Part shown: positions 13,831 through 22,530 of the stretch, piece after piece
How positions within the stretch are numbered: position 1 is the first letter of the stretch
Layout of the letters: each line of letters opens with the position of its first letter
Source: Bradyrhizobium sp. NAS80.1
GTDB taxonomy: Bacteria; Pseudomonadota; Alphaproteobacteria; Rhizobiales; Xanthobacteraceae
Direction: 5' to 3'
DNA: 53,700 nt
NCBI RefSeq assembly: GCF_001908205.1
Contig: NZ_LGHL01000015.1
Coordinates: 1-53,700 of the forward strand
The notes under the pieces: generated by a model
Databases searched by the model: none
What the model saw: only the letters and a program-made list of their open reading frames with translations
Told to the model about the DNA's origin: nothing
Program-made: the position numbers and the translations under genes

Positions 13831-15165
13831 TCATGGATTCAGGCCTTCCGGCTCGAGGCGCGTCGGCGCGGCACGAAAATCGAGCAGCAGGATCCAGAAG
13901 CATGTCATCGCGACAATGAGGAGGCCAAAACCGCCCTCGAAAGTACGCCCCGTAATCGAGATCAGCGCGGGAACGAGCAGGCCGACGGTGAGGACGGCGG
14001 CGAGTGCCAGGGCCGGAAGATCGACGATGAGAATGGCGGCATAGAGCGCGAGCTCGAAGAAGGCATATTCCTTGAGGCGCGGCGAGCTGAGATAAAGCGC
14101 GAACATCGCGAGCACCGTGACGCGCGTGGCCGCGAAGGGATGGTTCATCAGCCAGCGATCCAGTCGCACCAGTAGCGATCCCTCTCCCCGCGCCGGTCCG
14201 CTCCCGACCGCGCGCAGGACGAACATTGCGAATGGCACGAGCACGAGCGCGGACGCGCCGAGCGCATAGGTCGCGAACACGGCCGGCTTGCTGTCGCCGA
14301 GCCCGGCATGATCCATGAGGCTGTGCGCCAGCAGCAGCAGCGACGGATTGATCTCCACGAGATCGACGGAGTGCTGGTTCGGGATCTTCCCCGCAATCGC
14401 AAGCAGCCAGCTCGAGAACAGGTCGGCGTAAAATACCCTCGATATCACGATCGGCAATGCGAAGCTGAACATCGCCACCGCGATCAGCACCAGCTTGCGA
14501 CCGCGCGGCAGCGGCAGGAAGTAGAGCGCGGCAAGGACCGGGAAGAACACCAGCTTGAACGAGGTCACGATGCCGAGCAGCGCAGCGCCCGCGAGGCGAA
14601 AGGAGAAGCTCTGGTCCTTCCATGCTCCAGATGTCGCCGGACGAAACAGGAGCTTCAGCGCGATCACGGTCAGCACGCCGCTCAGAATCGCGAAATTCCC
14701 CGACGCCAAGACCCATTCGAAGCCGACGAACGCGCCAAGGGCACAGAGCACCCTGAGCCCCACATCGCGCGAGCTCGCTCGCGTTCGGCCGAGACCGGGA
14801 AGCAGCAGGCCGCAGAGCACGGCGAGGACGAGATGGACGACTCTGTGGTGGTCGACGAGAAAGCCACCCGCGCATAACGGGCGGAAGACGTCGAGCGTCA
14901 CCGGCAAGTAGGGATAGGAGAGCTTTGTGCCCTTCAGATTTTTGACGAAGTAGGGATCAAGCCCGTCAGCATGGGCATCGACCGCTGCGCAATTTACGCG
15001 AACGTCCCAGCCATAATGATAGGTGTCGAGCGTGGTGTCGTTGGCGAGATTGCCGAGCACCAGCAGCGCCGTCAGCGCGATCAGGCAGGCAAGCCAGATG
15101 TTCCGCCTCGCGGTCATGTCGACCGAGGGTCCCTGCCATCGTGCTGTACCGGTCACGTCGGACAC
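13831..15165 (-). CDS. GT87-family (DUF2029) membrane glycosyltransferase
   Basis: 444 residues with about 10 helices. The first external loop has the DTYHYGWDVRVNCAAVDAHA and GLDPY pattern and the SYPYLPVTLDVFRPL block typical of GT87 polyprenol-phosphate-mannose mannosyltransferases (PimE-like). The start (GTG 15165) is uncertain; ATG 15117 (MTARRN) would still precede the first helix. The gene stands alone but near three other membrane glycosyltransferases. Confidence 0.8.
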   Translation of the reverse strand: MSDVTGTARWQGPSVDMTARRNIWLACLIALTALLVLGNLANDTTLDTYHYGWDVRVNCAAVDAHADGLDPYFVKNLKGTKLSYPYLPVTLDVFRPLCAGGFLVDHHRVVHLVLAVLCGLLLPGLGRTRASSRDVGLRVLCALGAFVGFEWVLASGNFAILSGVLTVIALKLLFRPATSGAWKDQSFSFRLAGAALLGIVTSFKLVFFPVLAALYFLPLPRGRKLVLIAVAMFSFALPIVISRVFYADLFSSWLLAIAGKIPNQHSVDLVEINPSLLLLAHSLMDHAGLGDSKPAVFATYALGASALVLVPFAMFVLRAVGSGPARGEGSLLVRLDRWLMNHPFAATRVTVLAMFALYLSSPRLKEYAFFELALYAAILIVDLPALALAAVLTVGLLVPALISITGRTFEGGFGLLIVAMTCFWILLLDFRAAPTRLEPEGLNP

Positions 15166-15354
15166 CGCGAAATACCTGTCCCTCTGTGTTCCCTCGGCGC
15201 CTTGCGCGGCGCCTCATCAGGCCACAATGGACAGGATGAGTTGCGGATTCATCTCTCCGGTGCGCTGTCCCCCATCTTATGGTGAACAGCCGGTTGCCGC
15301 TTCGCCGCGCGCACGGGCAGCGGAACCGGCCGCCCAAACAGCCAGCCGGCTGCT

Positions 15355-16134
15355 CTACCGCGACGAGCGGGCGGCCAACCATGCGTCGAGTGCTTCGCGC
15401 GTGTCCTGTGTCGCCGCCATACGCGCGAACTGCTCGCTCTCGATAGCGAGCCCTTCCGAGATCGAGACGTTGAGGCCCCGCGTGGCGGCCGTGATGACCC
15501 GGGCAACCGCCAGGTGCGAATGCCGCGTGATGCGATCGGCCAGCGCGAAGGCGGCGTCCAAAAGCTGTTCGTGCGGCACGACGCGGTTGACCAATCCCAT
15601 CTCATGAGCTCGCTGTGGTGAAAAGGAATCTCCCGTCAGGAGGTATTCCAGCGCCCGCTTCCGGCCTGCGAGCCGCGGCAGGCGCTGCGTGCCGCCAAAG
15701 GTCGGCGTGATGCCAATCGCAATCTCCGGCTTGGCAAAACTCGCCCGCTCGCTCGCGACGGCGAGATGCACGGCTTCCGTGATCTCGCAACCACCGCCGA
15801 AAGCGATGCCGTTGACCGCAGCGATGATCGGCTTCGGAAACGCCTCCATGCGCGCCGTCATCGCCTGCCCGCGCCGCACGAAGTCCTTCACCGCAACATC
15901 CGGCCCGGCCTTCACGCTCTCCGAGAACTCGGCGATGTCGGCGCCGGCCGAGAACGCTCGATCGCCCGCCCCGGTCAGGACGACGGCACGAATATTCGCT
16001 TCGTCCTCGATGCGGTCGAGGATCGCCATCAGGCGGTCGATCAGGGCGTAGCTCAGGGCGTTGAGCTTGTTCGGGCGATTGAGTGTGAGCAGCGCGACAT
16101 CGCCGCGCGTTTCCGAGAGTACGAGATCGGACAA
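15355..16134 (-). CDS. Enoyl-CoA hydratase/isomerase family protein
   Basis: 259 residues. Crotonase features: LTLNRPNKLNALS near the N-terminus, the oxyanion-hole segment GDRAFSAGADIAEF, and NGIAFGGGCEIT with the acidic residue at GGGCE, then ITPTFGGTQRLPRL with a catalytic-position variant. Probable beta-oxidation or degradative hydratase. I chose TTG 16134 because AAGGAA sits 8 bases upstream; a longer frame to 16245 crosses the divergent operator. It is divergent from the TetR gene, which likely controls it. Confidence 0.85.
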   Translation of the reverse strand: MSDLVLSETRGDVALLTLNRPNKLNALSYALIDRLMAILDRIEDEANIRAVVLTGAGDRAFSAGADIAEFSESVKAGPDVAVKDFVRRGQAMTARMEAFPKPIIAAVNGIAFGGGCEITEAVHLAVASERASFAKPEIAIGITPTFGGTQRLPRLAGRKRALEYLLTGDSFSPQRAHEMGLVNRVVPHEQLLDAAFALADRITRHSHLAVARVITAATRGLNVSISEGLAIESEQFARMAATQDTREALDAWLAARSSR

Positions 16135-16189
16135 GTGCAGGTTCCTTCCAGATCGAACAGGCCGGGAAGTCAGCACAGCGATCTTGTCG

Positions 16190-16213
16190 TGTATACTCAC
16201 TAGGCGGTATACA
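16190..16213. promoter_or_regulatory. TetR operator candidate between divergent genes
   Basis: TGTATAC, 10 bases, GTATACA: a perfect 7-bp inverted repeat ending 7 bases before the TetR start codon and 56 bases from the crotonase start. Position and symmetry fit autoregulation and control of the divergent gene. Confidence 0.7.
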
Positions 16214-16220
16214 TTGATCG

Positions 16221-16802
16221 ATGTCCAGGAATGGCGACAACACACGCGAGCAGATCGTCGTCGCGGCGACGCGTCTCTTCTATGGTGAGGGCATCCGGGC
16301 GGTGAGCATGGATGCGGTCGCCGAGAAGGCGGGCGTCACCAAGAAGACGCTCTACTACCACTTCACCAGCAAGGACGAGCTCATCGCCGCGACCATCGCG
16401 GCCAGGGATCAGCCGACGCTCGAGCTCTACATGCGCTGGTTCGCGGAAACCGAGGGCACGGTGGCCGAAAAGGTCCGCGGCCTCTTCACAAAACTGGGAC
16501 AGTCGGTGGATACGCCACGGTGGCGAGGCTGCGGATTCCTGCGCACGATCGCCGAGCTCGCAAACACGCCGGCACATCCTGCGGTCAAGGCCGGCGCGGC
16601 GCACAAGAAGCGTTTCGAAGCGTGGCTCGAAACGGAATTGCGCGGCCATGGCATTGCCGACGCATCCGCGCTCGCACGCCAGCTCGTGATCCTGCTCGAC
16701 GGCGCAACGACCGTGATGCTGATCCATCGCGATATCGACTATGTCGACACCGCGGGACAATTGGCGCTCGGCCTGGTCGAGCAGGCCCGGCGCGCCGGTT
16801 GA
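16221..16802 (+). CDS. TetR/AcrR-family regulator
   Basis: 193 residues. The N-terminal HTH is clear: TREQIVVAATRLFYGEGIRAVSMDAVAEKAGVTKKTLYYHFTSKDELI. The C-terminal domain has PRWRGCGFLRTIAELA, a feature of a common TetR subgroup. It probably binds the inverted repeat just upstream and responds to an acyl-CoA or aromatic ligand; the ligand is not visible from sequence. Confidence 0.9.
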   Translation: MSRNGDNTREQIVVAATRLFYGEGIRAVSMDAVAEKAGVTKKTLYYHFTSKDELIAATIAARDQPTLELYMRWFAETEGTVAEKVRGLFTKLGQSVDTPRWRGCGFLRTIAELANTPAHPAVKAGAAHKKRFEAWLETELRGHGIADASALARQLVILLDGATTVMLIHRDIDYVDTAGQLALGLVEQARRAG

Positions 16803-16920
16803 CGGACGCCAATAGCCGTTCCAGGGGGCGGCAGCCTCACCAATTCTTGTCCGCCCCCGTCCTGCCTGACAGCCATCCCGAAACATGGGTTGTGCGACGC
16901 AGCATAAGAGATAGAAAAGT

Positions 16921-16935
16921 CTCTGAATTTCAGAG
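16921..16935 (+). promoter_or_regulatory. Hairpin covering the MFS ribosome-binding site
   Basis: CTCTGAA, T, TTCAGAG: a perfect 7-bp inverted repeat whose right arm contains the AGAG of the AGAGGTG Shine-Dalgarno sequence 10 bases before TTG 16946. In RNA the loop is one base, so the working helix would be shorter. It could be a protein-binding operator instead. Confidence 0.5.
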
Positions 16936-16945
16936 GTGAATTTCC

Positions 16946-18196
16946 TTGTCCGACGTGAATGCCGACGGCTGGGTGTCCTCGGGACACCGGCCCATGGGTT
17001 TCCCCGAATTCGTCATCGTGATCGCGTCCATCATGGCGCTGAATCCGCTTGCGATGGACATGATGCTGCCGGCGCTGCCCAAGATCGGGGCCGCCTTCAA
17101 TATCCCTGTCGCCAACCATCTTCAGCTGGTGCTGTCGACCTTCCTGATCGGCTTCGGCGCGGGCCAGTTCGTCATGGGCCCGTTGTCGGACCGCTTCGGC
17201 CGTCGCCCGGTGCTGCTCGGCGGCATGGCCGTCTATGCGGTGGCGAGCGTGCTGGCGGTCGCGGCGCCCTCGTTCGAGACGCTGCTGCTGGCGCGCGCGC
17301 TCCAGGGGCTCGGCACTTCGGCGACGCGCGTGATCGCGACTTCGATCGTGCGCGACTGCTATGTCGGCCGCCGGATGGCGGGCGTGATGTCCCTCGCCAT
17401 GATGGTGTTCATCGCCGTACCCGTGATCGCGCCTTCGTTCGGGCAGGCGGTGCTGCTGGTGACGCATTGGCGCGGCATCTTCGTCGTACTGATGCTTTAC
17501 GGACTGCTCGCGCTCGCGTGGTGCGTGCTGCGGCTGCCGGAGACCCTTCCCGACACCGAACGCAGGTCGCTTGCGCCCGCCGACGTGCTCTCGGCCTTCC
17601 GGCAGACCGTGACCAACCGCCAGACCATCGGCTATGCGACGGCCGCCGGCTGCGTCATAGGCGCCCTGTTTGCCTATGTGTTCTGCGCCCAGCAGGTGTT
17701 CACCGGCATCTATCATCTCGGCCATTATTTCCCGATCGCCTTCGCCGCGATCGCGGCCGGCACCGCTATCGCCGGCTTCGTCAATGCCAGGCTGGTCGGA
17801 CGCCTCGGCATGCGCGTGATCTCGCACGGAGCGCTGGCGCTCTACGCCGTGGTGGCGGGCGTGATGCTGCTGACGGAAATCCTCGGCATTCTGCCGCTCG
17901 CCTTGTTCATGGCGCTCTCCGCGCTGATGATGTTCTCGTTCGGCATGATGGTCGCCAACTTCACCGCGCTTGCGATGGAACCGCAGGGCCATATCGCCGG
18001 CACCGCCTCCTCGCTCTACGGCTCTATCACGACGTTGATCGGCATCGTGGTCGGCATGGCGATCGGCCAGAGCTTCGACGGCACGCTGCTGCCGTTCTCA
18101 GCCGGCTTTTTCCTGTCGACACTGGCCGCGCTTGCGATCGTGCTGGTGGTGGAAAAGGGACGGCTGTTCAAGCCGCATCATCACCCTATCGCGTAA
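16946..18196 (+). CDS. MFS drug exporter, Bcr/CflA type
   Basis: 416 residues, 12 helices. LAMDMMLPALPKIGAAF in helix 1, the GPLSDRFGRRPVLLGG loop motif (about 85-100) and RVIATSIVRDCY in helix 4-5 are typical of the Bcr/CflA DHA1 group. The start is TTG with a good AGAGGTG upstream. A large overlapping frame (+1) on the same strand is a shadow. Exported compound unknown. Confidence 0.88.
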   Translation: MSDVNADGWVSSGHRPMGFPEFVIVIASIMALNPLAMDMMLPALPKIGAAFNIPVANHLQLVLSTFLIGFGAGQFVMGPLSDRFGRRPVLLGGMAVYAVASVLAVAAPSFETLLLARALQGLGTSATRVIATSIVRDCYVGRRMAGVMSLAMMVFIAVPVIAPSFGQAVLLVTHWRGIFVVLMLYGLLALAWCVLRLPETLPDTERRSLAPADVLSAFRQTVTNRQTIGYATAAGCVIGALFAYVFCAQQVFTGIYHLGHYFPIAFAAIAAGTAIAGFVNARLVGRLGMRVISHGALALYAVVAGVMLLTEILGILPLALFMALSALMMFSFGMMVANFTALAMEPQGHIAGTASSLYGSITTLIGIVVGMAIGQSFDGTLLPFSAGFFLSTLAALAIVLVVEKGRLFKPHHHPIA

Positions 18197-18255
18197 GGCG
18201 CACAGGAACTTCGCGCAGCTCTCGATGTTGGCCTGCAGCAATCGAGAGATCAACC

Positions 18256-18396
18256 ATGGAACGCGAGAGCAACAAGGACGAGCGCGGGCAGCACGTCGAG
18301 GAACGCGAGCACGAGCCCGCCTCGCCCGAACACGGCGAGTTTCATCCGCCCTTCGCAAGCGAAGGACTGCAGCTGGTGCGCGACAGTCCCTGTTAG
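18256..18396 (+). CDS. Small hydrophilic protein, 46 residues
   Basis: MERESNKDERGQHVEERE followed by an acidic Pro/Glu-rich tail. A GAGAG sequence lies 6 bases before the ATG. Such short acidic proteins are common and unassigned. It lies 60 bp after the MFS gene. Confidence 0.4.
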   Translation: MERESNKDERGQHVEEREHEPASPEHGEFHPPFASEGLQLVRDSPC

Positions 18397-18454
18397 AAAG
18401 AGAGACGGGGTGGGCAAAGGGCAGACAAGCCGCTTCGCCCATCCTGCGCAGCAG

Positions 18455-19114
18455 TCACGCCGCCCGCGCCAGCTCGGCGACGCGCTCCCAGGTCGTCGCC
18501 TTCATGCTTGAGCGAGCCTGTATGCGGCCAAGCCAGGCCACGAGATTGGCATGCGGTGCGCCGAGCACCGACCATTCCGGAATGCTGGCGAAGAATTCCA
18601 CGCCGGGTGCAACCAGCAAGTCCGCCAGCGAGACGTCGTCGCCGGCGAGATAGCGCTGGTCGCCCAAAAGCCGCGCGAGCTCGGCGAACACGGTGATGGC
18701 CTTCGGCATCGCCTCCTTGATAGCCTCCTCATTCGGTTGAAGTCCCATCAGCCGCGGCCCGACCACGCGATGGAAGATAATCACGCTGCCGACACCCTGG
18801 AAGAGATACCAGTCGTTGATGTTCATGACCTGGTCCATCCGCGCTGCACGCCTGGGATCGGACGGCGTGAGTTTTGGCTCGGGCAGGATGCGATCCAGGT
18901 AACGCAGGATGGCCTGCGTCTCATAGAGACTGAAGTCGCCGTGATCGAGCACGGGCACGCGACCGAACGGATGCTTGGCTAGATACTCCGGGGTCTTCAG
19001 CGTGCCCGGAACGACAGGTGCGACGCGATAAGGTGCGCCCTTCTCTTCCAGGGTCGCGAGCACACTTCGGGCGAACGGGCTGCCCGGGACGCCGTGAACG
19101 ATGAATTCCGACAT
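18455..19114 (-). CDS. Glutathione S-transferase
   Basis: 219 residues. Thioredoxin-like N-domain: HGVPGSPFARSVLATLEEKG with Ser at the GSH-activating position, NPFGRVPVLD-like cis-Pro loop (HPFGRVPVLDHGD) and the ETQAILRYLD GSH-binding segment. The C-domain is helical, with the capping-box-like SLADLLVAP. ATG 19114 is preceded by AGGGAGA. Substrate unknown. Confidence 0.9.
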   Translation of the reverse strand: MSEFIVHGVPGSPFARSVLATLEEKGAPYRVAPVVPGTLKTPEYLAKHPFGRVPVLDHGDFSLYETQAILRYLDRILPEPKLTPSDPRRAARMDQVMNINDWYLFQGVGSVIIFHRVVGPRLMGLQPNEEAIKEAMPKAITVFAELARLLGDQRYLAGDDVSLADLLVAPGVEFFASIPEWSVLGAPHANLVAWLGRIQARSSMKATTWERVAELARAA

Positions 19115-19193
19115 GATCAGTCTCCCTTGGTTACAAAATTCTTTCGCGCGCAGTGCGATCAACGCCTCGTCCGAAGAAGACGAACGAGCCGAT

Positions 19194-19679
19194 TCAGCCT
19201 CCTGTTCGCGTCTGCGCGGCTTCCTTCGCGAAGCGATCCAACAGGCCGGGCCAGCCGCCGTCGACATCCTTGCGCAGGGAGGCGCCTGCTTCCGCGCCCA
19301 TGGTCTCGAACTTGTGGTGCAACAGCTCGACGATGGTGACCTCCGCGCCTTCGGCGACGAAGCGCACGTCCACCTCGGACTTCATCGCCGCATCGGGCTT
19401 CCACTGGGCATTGACCTGCCACAGCATCGCCAGGCGATGCGGCGGCTCCCAGACGATGATGGTGGCGACCGTGGTCTCGGCACAGTCGTCGGCGATTTCG
19501 AGCCAGCGGCCGCCGAGCCGCGGCTCCATCAACACCTTTTCGATCGGCTTCTTGCCTACGCCGAAATTGTAGGGCCACCAGCGCGTCAGCCCCGCCGTGA
19601 ATACATCGAACGCATGGTCGATCGGCGCCTCGACACGAATGGTCTTGCGTACCGGCGCCAGGGCAATCTGCTCGTTCAT
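19194..19679 (-). CDS. SRPBCC (AHSA1-like) protein
   Basis: 161 residues. RKTIRVEAPIDHAFDVFTAGLTRWWP at the start and IVWEPPHRLAMLW in the middle are the AHSA1/START-like pattern that forms a hydrophobic ligand pocket. It overlaps the ArsR gene by ATGA; such ArsR-SRPBCC pairs are widespread. Ligand unknown. Confidence 0.85.
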   Translation of the reverse strand: MNEQIALAPVRKTIRVEAPIDHAFDVFTAGLTRWWPYNFGVGKKPIEKVLMEPRLGGRWLEIADDCAETTVATIIVWEPPHRLAMLWQVNAQWKPDAAMKSEVDVRFVAEGAEVTIVELLHHKFETMGAEAGASLRKDVDGGWPGLLDRFAKEAAQTRTGG

Positions 19680-19999
19680 CGTTTCCCCTTCTTCGCCTTG
19701 TAAGACTTCTCGGCTTCGAGCTTGAACGCATCCAACGCATCAATCCAGAAGCTGTCGAGCCAGACGCGCAGTTCGAGCAGGCCTTCGCGCCGCACTGAGT
19801 AGATCCGCCGCACGCCTTCGCTACGCTCCTCGACGAGGCCCGCCTCCTTCAGAACTTTCAGATGCTGCGACACCGCCGGACGCGAGACCGGTAACCCCGC
19901 GGCGATTGCATTGACCGGCCGCGGCCCGGCGCGCAGGCGCTCCAGCACCTCACGGCGGGTCGGGTCGGCCAGCACGGCCAATGTGCTTCCGTAAGCCAT
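19676..19999 (-). CDS. ArsR-family regulator
   Basis: 107 residues. Winged HTH: LADPTRREVLERLRAGPRPV then LPVSRPAVSQHLKVLKEAGLVEERSEGVRRIYSVR. No Cys pair for metal sensing is seen, so this is a non-metal branch linked to SRPBCC proteins. It starts directly after the operator-like palindrome at 20001-20013. Confidence 0.9.
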   Translation of the reverse strand: MAYGSTLAVLADPTRREVLERLRAGPRPVNAIAAGLPVSRPAVSQHLKVLKEAGLVEERSEGVRRIYSVRREGLLELRVWLDSFWIDALDAFKLEAEKSYKAKKGKR

Positions 20000-20026
20000 A
20001 GCTTACGGTAAGCCAAAACTTACGTA
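19985..20026. promoter_or_regulatory. ArsR operator cluster
   Basis: GCTTACGGTAAGC (20001-20013) is a perfect palindrome. GCTTCCGTAAGC (19985-19996) is a near copy lying over the first codons, and CTTACGTA (20019-20026) is a third half. The start codon (19997-19999) sits between two copies, so binding would block both transcription start and early elongation. Confidence 0.7.
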
Positions 20027-20055
20027 TTTGTCAATCAGGATGGCGCAAACAAAAA

Positions 20056-20087
20056 AAGTGGCGCCGCTGTTGGCAGCGGCGCCACTT
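20056..20087 (-). terminator. Terminator of the decayed binding-protein copy
   Basis: A strong stem: GTGGCGCCGCTG, 4-base loop, CAGCGGCGCCAC, followed on the minus strand by seven T. Nearly the same stem lies after the intact gene at 22465-22490. Confidence 0.85.
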
Positions 20088-20117
20088 CGCTGGATCGGGT
20101 TCGCGTCGAGCGCGACC

Positions 20118-20650
20118 TACTCCGACTTGTCGTCGTTCCACCACACCGGGGTCGCGGGAGGATGCCGGTGAGCGACTTGCGCCATGAGCTCGGCGCCAGA
20201 TACTGGCCGAGCGGGACGTAGATCACCTGCTCATAGGCTTCCTTCTGGATGTCGGCGGCGATCTTCTTCTGCTCGTCGAGCGAGGCCGCGCGGACGAAGG
20301 AGTCCTTGAGCTGCTCGATCTTGGCGTCTTCCGCCCAGCCGAACCAGCCGCCCTTCTTGCCCTGGCCGCCGATCGAGAGATTGGCGATCGGGTTGGAGAC
20401 GTCGGCGCTGACCCAGTTGGTGAAGAACATGTTCCTGCCGCCCTCCTTCGGAGGCTTCTGGCTGGCGCGCCGGCTCACCACCGTCCGCCGGTCGGTCGCC
20501 TGCAGGTCGACCTTGAAGCCGGCCTCGCGGAGCTGCTGCGCCGCCACGATCGGCTGCGCCTTAAGCGTGATCACGTCGCCCGGCGACATGATCACGACCG
20601 GCGTGCCGTCATAGCCGGACTCGGCGAGCAGCTTCTTGGCTTCCGCCATG
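20118..20650 (-). pseudogene. Peptide ABC-transporter binding protein, 3' fragment
   Basis: Very similar to the C-terminal 170 residues of the binding protein at 22531-24060 (shared AEAKKLLAESGYDGTPVV, SRRASQKPPKEGG, NMFFTNWVSADVSNP). The 5' two-thirds are missing, and a small deletion near 20155 shifts the frame so the native ending (PATPVWWNDDKSE, stop at 20118-20120) is read only in another frame. It has no start region or signal peptide, so it is a decayed partial duplicate. Confidence 0.85.
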
Positions 20651-20687
20651 CCGCCGCTAACGCGGCCCTTCGGGTCCGGATCATGCT

Positions 20688-22283
20688 CTAGTCCGCCGTA
20701 CGCTGGCTGGCACTGACATCATCCGCAGCACTCTCTGGCGCCGCGCCCTGTCCGCGCGGCGGCACCATCAGCACAATCACGTCCCGCGTGAGACCCGGCC
20801 GGCCCCACAGAGTTGCCTGCACGGTGAACTCGCGCCTGACGAAGTGTCCGGCGCGCCCGGACACCCATTCCATCCAGCGGTTGCAATAGTCCTGGCCGCG
20901 GAAACAAAGCGCGGCCCAACCGCGGTCCAGCGTGGTCTTGCGCGGCAAGCCCCAGGTGTATTGATACTCGAACGGTCGCGCGTAATTCGGATGATCGGGA
21001 CTGTAGAACGCCGTCGCGAAGGCCAGCGAGTCGTCGCCGCTCACGGCGCTTAGCCGCTCGCCGGTCAGTTCGTGCCACTCGCGAGTCAATTCGCTTGCCG
21101 CCTGCACGTAGAAATTCCGGCCCTCTTCGTAGCCGTAATTGTTGCGATAAACGGCATGGATCGGCGCGGCGACCAGGACGGCGGCGAGCGCGACGCCGGC
21201 CGCGATCACTGTGAGGTTGACGGTGTAGAAGCGCTCGATCGGGTAGCGCGTGCCGCAGACCACGGGAACGGCGAACAGGAACAGCCCCTGCAACGCCCAC
21301 AGCGACGGCAAATCCGTCCCCATCGCGAGCGAGGTCAGGACCGGCAGCACGATCGTGCCGACCGCAACGTAGAAGAGAAGTCGCAGGCCCGGACTCATTG
21401 CAGCGAAGTCGGCCGCAAACTGTTTCATGCGCGTCCCTGCGATGAACACCCAGATCACGGCCGATACGCTCATCGCCGCCACCAGCCCCAGCAGGAAGTT
21501 CCTGACATCACCGAGCTTGCTCACGGCGTCGCCGTTGGCGTGCGCCATCGCATAGGTGAAAGTCGAGGCCCCCGTTGTCGCCAGCCAGTAGATGTGCGGC
21601 GACAACACCGCAAGCCCGGTGACGGCTGATATCCAGGGCGACGCGGAGGTGAAATAGGCCCGCCGCGCCGGATGCGCGAGCGCGGCAAACGCGAAGCTCG
21701 CGACGAGGAAGATCGAATAATATTTGCCGACCATCGCCAGCGCCGCCGTACATCCAGCGGCAATCGCCCAGGATGCACGACGGGTCTCGAACGCGCGCAG
21801 AAAGCACCAGGTTGCCAGCGGCCAGGTCGCGAGCAGCACCGCATTGGCATTGAAGCGCTGGGCATGGAATTGATAGGCCGGCGTCAGCATCAACAGCAGC
21901 AGCACCAGGATACGCTTGTGCCCGGTCACGAACTGCCGCGCGATCAGGTCGACGAAGAACAGCGCAAGCCCCGCATTGACCATCGCCATCAGTTGCAGCG
22001 ACCACTCGCTCACCGGAAAGACGGAAGTCCAGGCGGCGGCAACCCAGCCCATCAGCGGCGGATGCTTGTGATAGCCCCAGGCGAAACGCCGCCCCAGCGT
22101 CCACGCCTCGAGCGTATCAGGATGCAGGCCGCCGCCGGCATAGGCGATGGCCAGATAAAGCGTCCAAATCGCAACGAAGCAGGCGATGAGAAGTGGGACG
22201 GCCCAGCCAGCCTCGACACCATCGAGCCAACGCAGGAAGGGCCGGCGCCATCGCGCCGGCGCGCGATCGGACCGCTCGGCCAT
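20688..22283 (-). CDS. GT39-family membrane glycosyltransferase
   Basis: About 531 residues, 10-12 helices. The first external loop has LHPDTLEAWTLGRRFAWGYHKHPPLMGWV: the Asp/Glu pair and the HPPL motif mark the GT39/ArnT-like family that transfers sugars from polyprenyl phosphate. The start at ATG 22283 (MAERSDRAP) is favoured over 22367. The gene sits between the intact binding-protein gene and its decayed partial copy. Confidence 0.85.
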   Translation of the reverse strand: MAERSDRAPARWRRPFLRWLDGVEAGWAVPLLIACFVAIWTLYLAIAYAGGGLHPDTLEAWTLGRRFAWGYHKHPPLMGWVAAAWTSVFPVSEWSLQLMAMVNAGLALFFVDLIARQFVTGHKRILVLLLLMLTPAYQFHAQRFNANAVLLATWPLATWCFLRAFETRRASWAIAAGCTAALAMVGKYYSIFLVASFAFAALAHPARRAYFTSASPWISAVTGLAVLSPHIYWLATTGASTFTYAMAHANGDAVSKLGDVRNFLLGLVAAMSVSAVIWVFIAGTRMKQFAADFAAMSPGLRLLFYVAVGTIVLPVLTSLAMGTDLPSLWALQGLFLFAVPVVCGTRYPIERFYTVNLTVIAAGVALAAVLVAAPIHAVYRNNYGYEEGRNFYVQAASELTREWHELTGERLSAVSGDDSLAFATAFYSPDHPNYARPFEYQYTWGLPRKTTLDRGWAALCFRGQDYCNRWMEWVSGRAGHFVRREFTVQATLWGRPGLTRDVIVLMVPPRGQGAAPESAADDVSASQRTAD

Positions 22284-22464
22284 CGCCTGGAATGCAAAAT
22301 CGATCGGCACGGGAATCAAAGCGAGGGAATCAAATCGAGCAAGGAAAGTGATGTGCGAGCTATGCACATCTATTTCAGGTTAGAAACAAATAGCAATAAT
22401 TGGAAACTGGAAGGGTTAAAAGCCCACGGCCTTCTCAAGCTTGGAGCAGGCTGACAAACGACAA

Positions 22465-22490
22465 CGGCGCCGCTGGTGACAGCGGCGCCG
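22465..22490 (-). terminator. Stem-loop after the peptide-binding protein gene
   Basis: CGGCGCCGCTG, GTGA loop, CAGCGGCGCCG, a close copy of 20058-20085. The following minus-strand sequence is only moderately T-rich. Confidence 0.65.
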
Positions 22491-22530
22491 CATGTTGATC
22501 GGGACGAAGGGCGCGAGAGGCGCCCTCGCC

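Noticed and set aside
16936..18396. Second long frame over the MFS exporter
   Set aside because: Arg/Ala-rich shadow of the exporter; only its last 47 codons (18256-18396) could be a real small gene.
19159..19743. 194-codon minus-strand frame over the SRPBCC/ArsR junction
   Set aside because: Arg-rich out-of-frame shadow of the SRPBCC gene.
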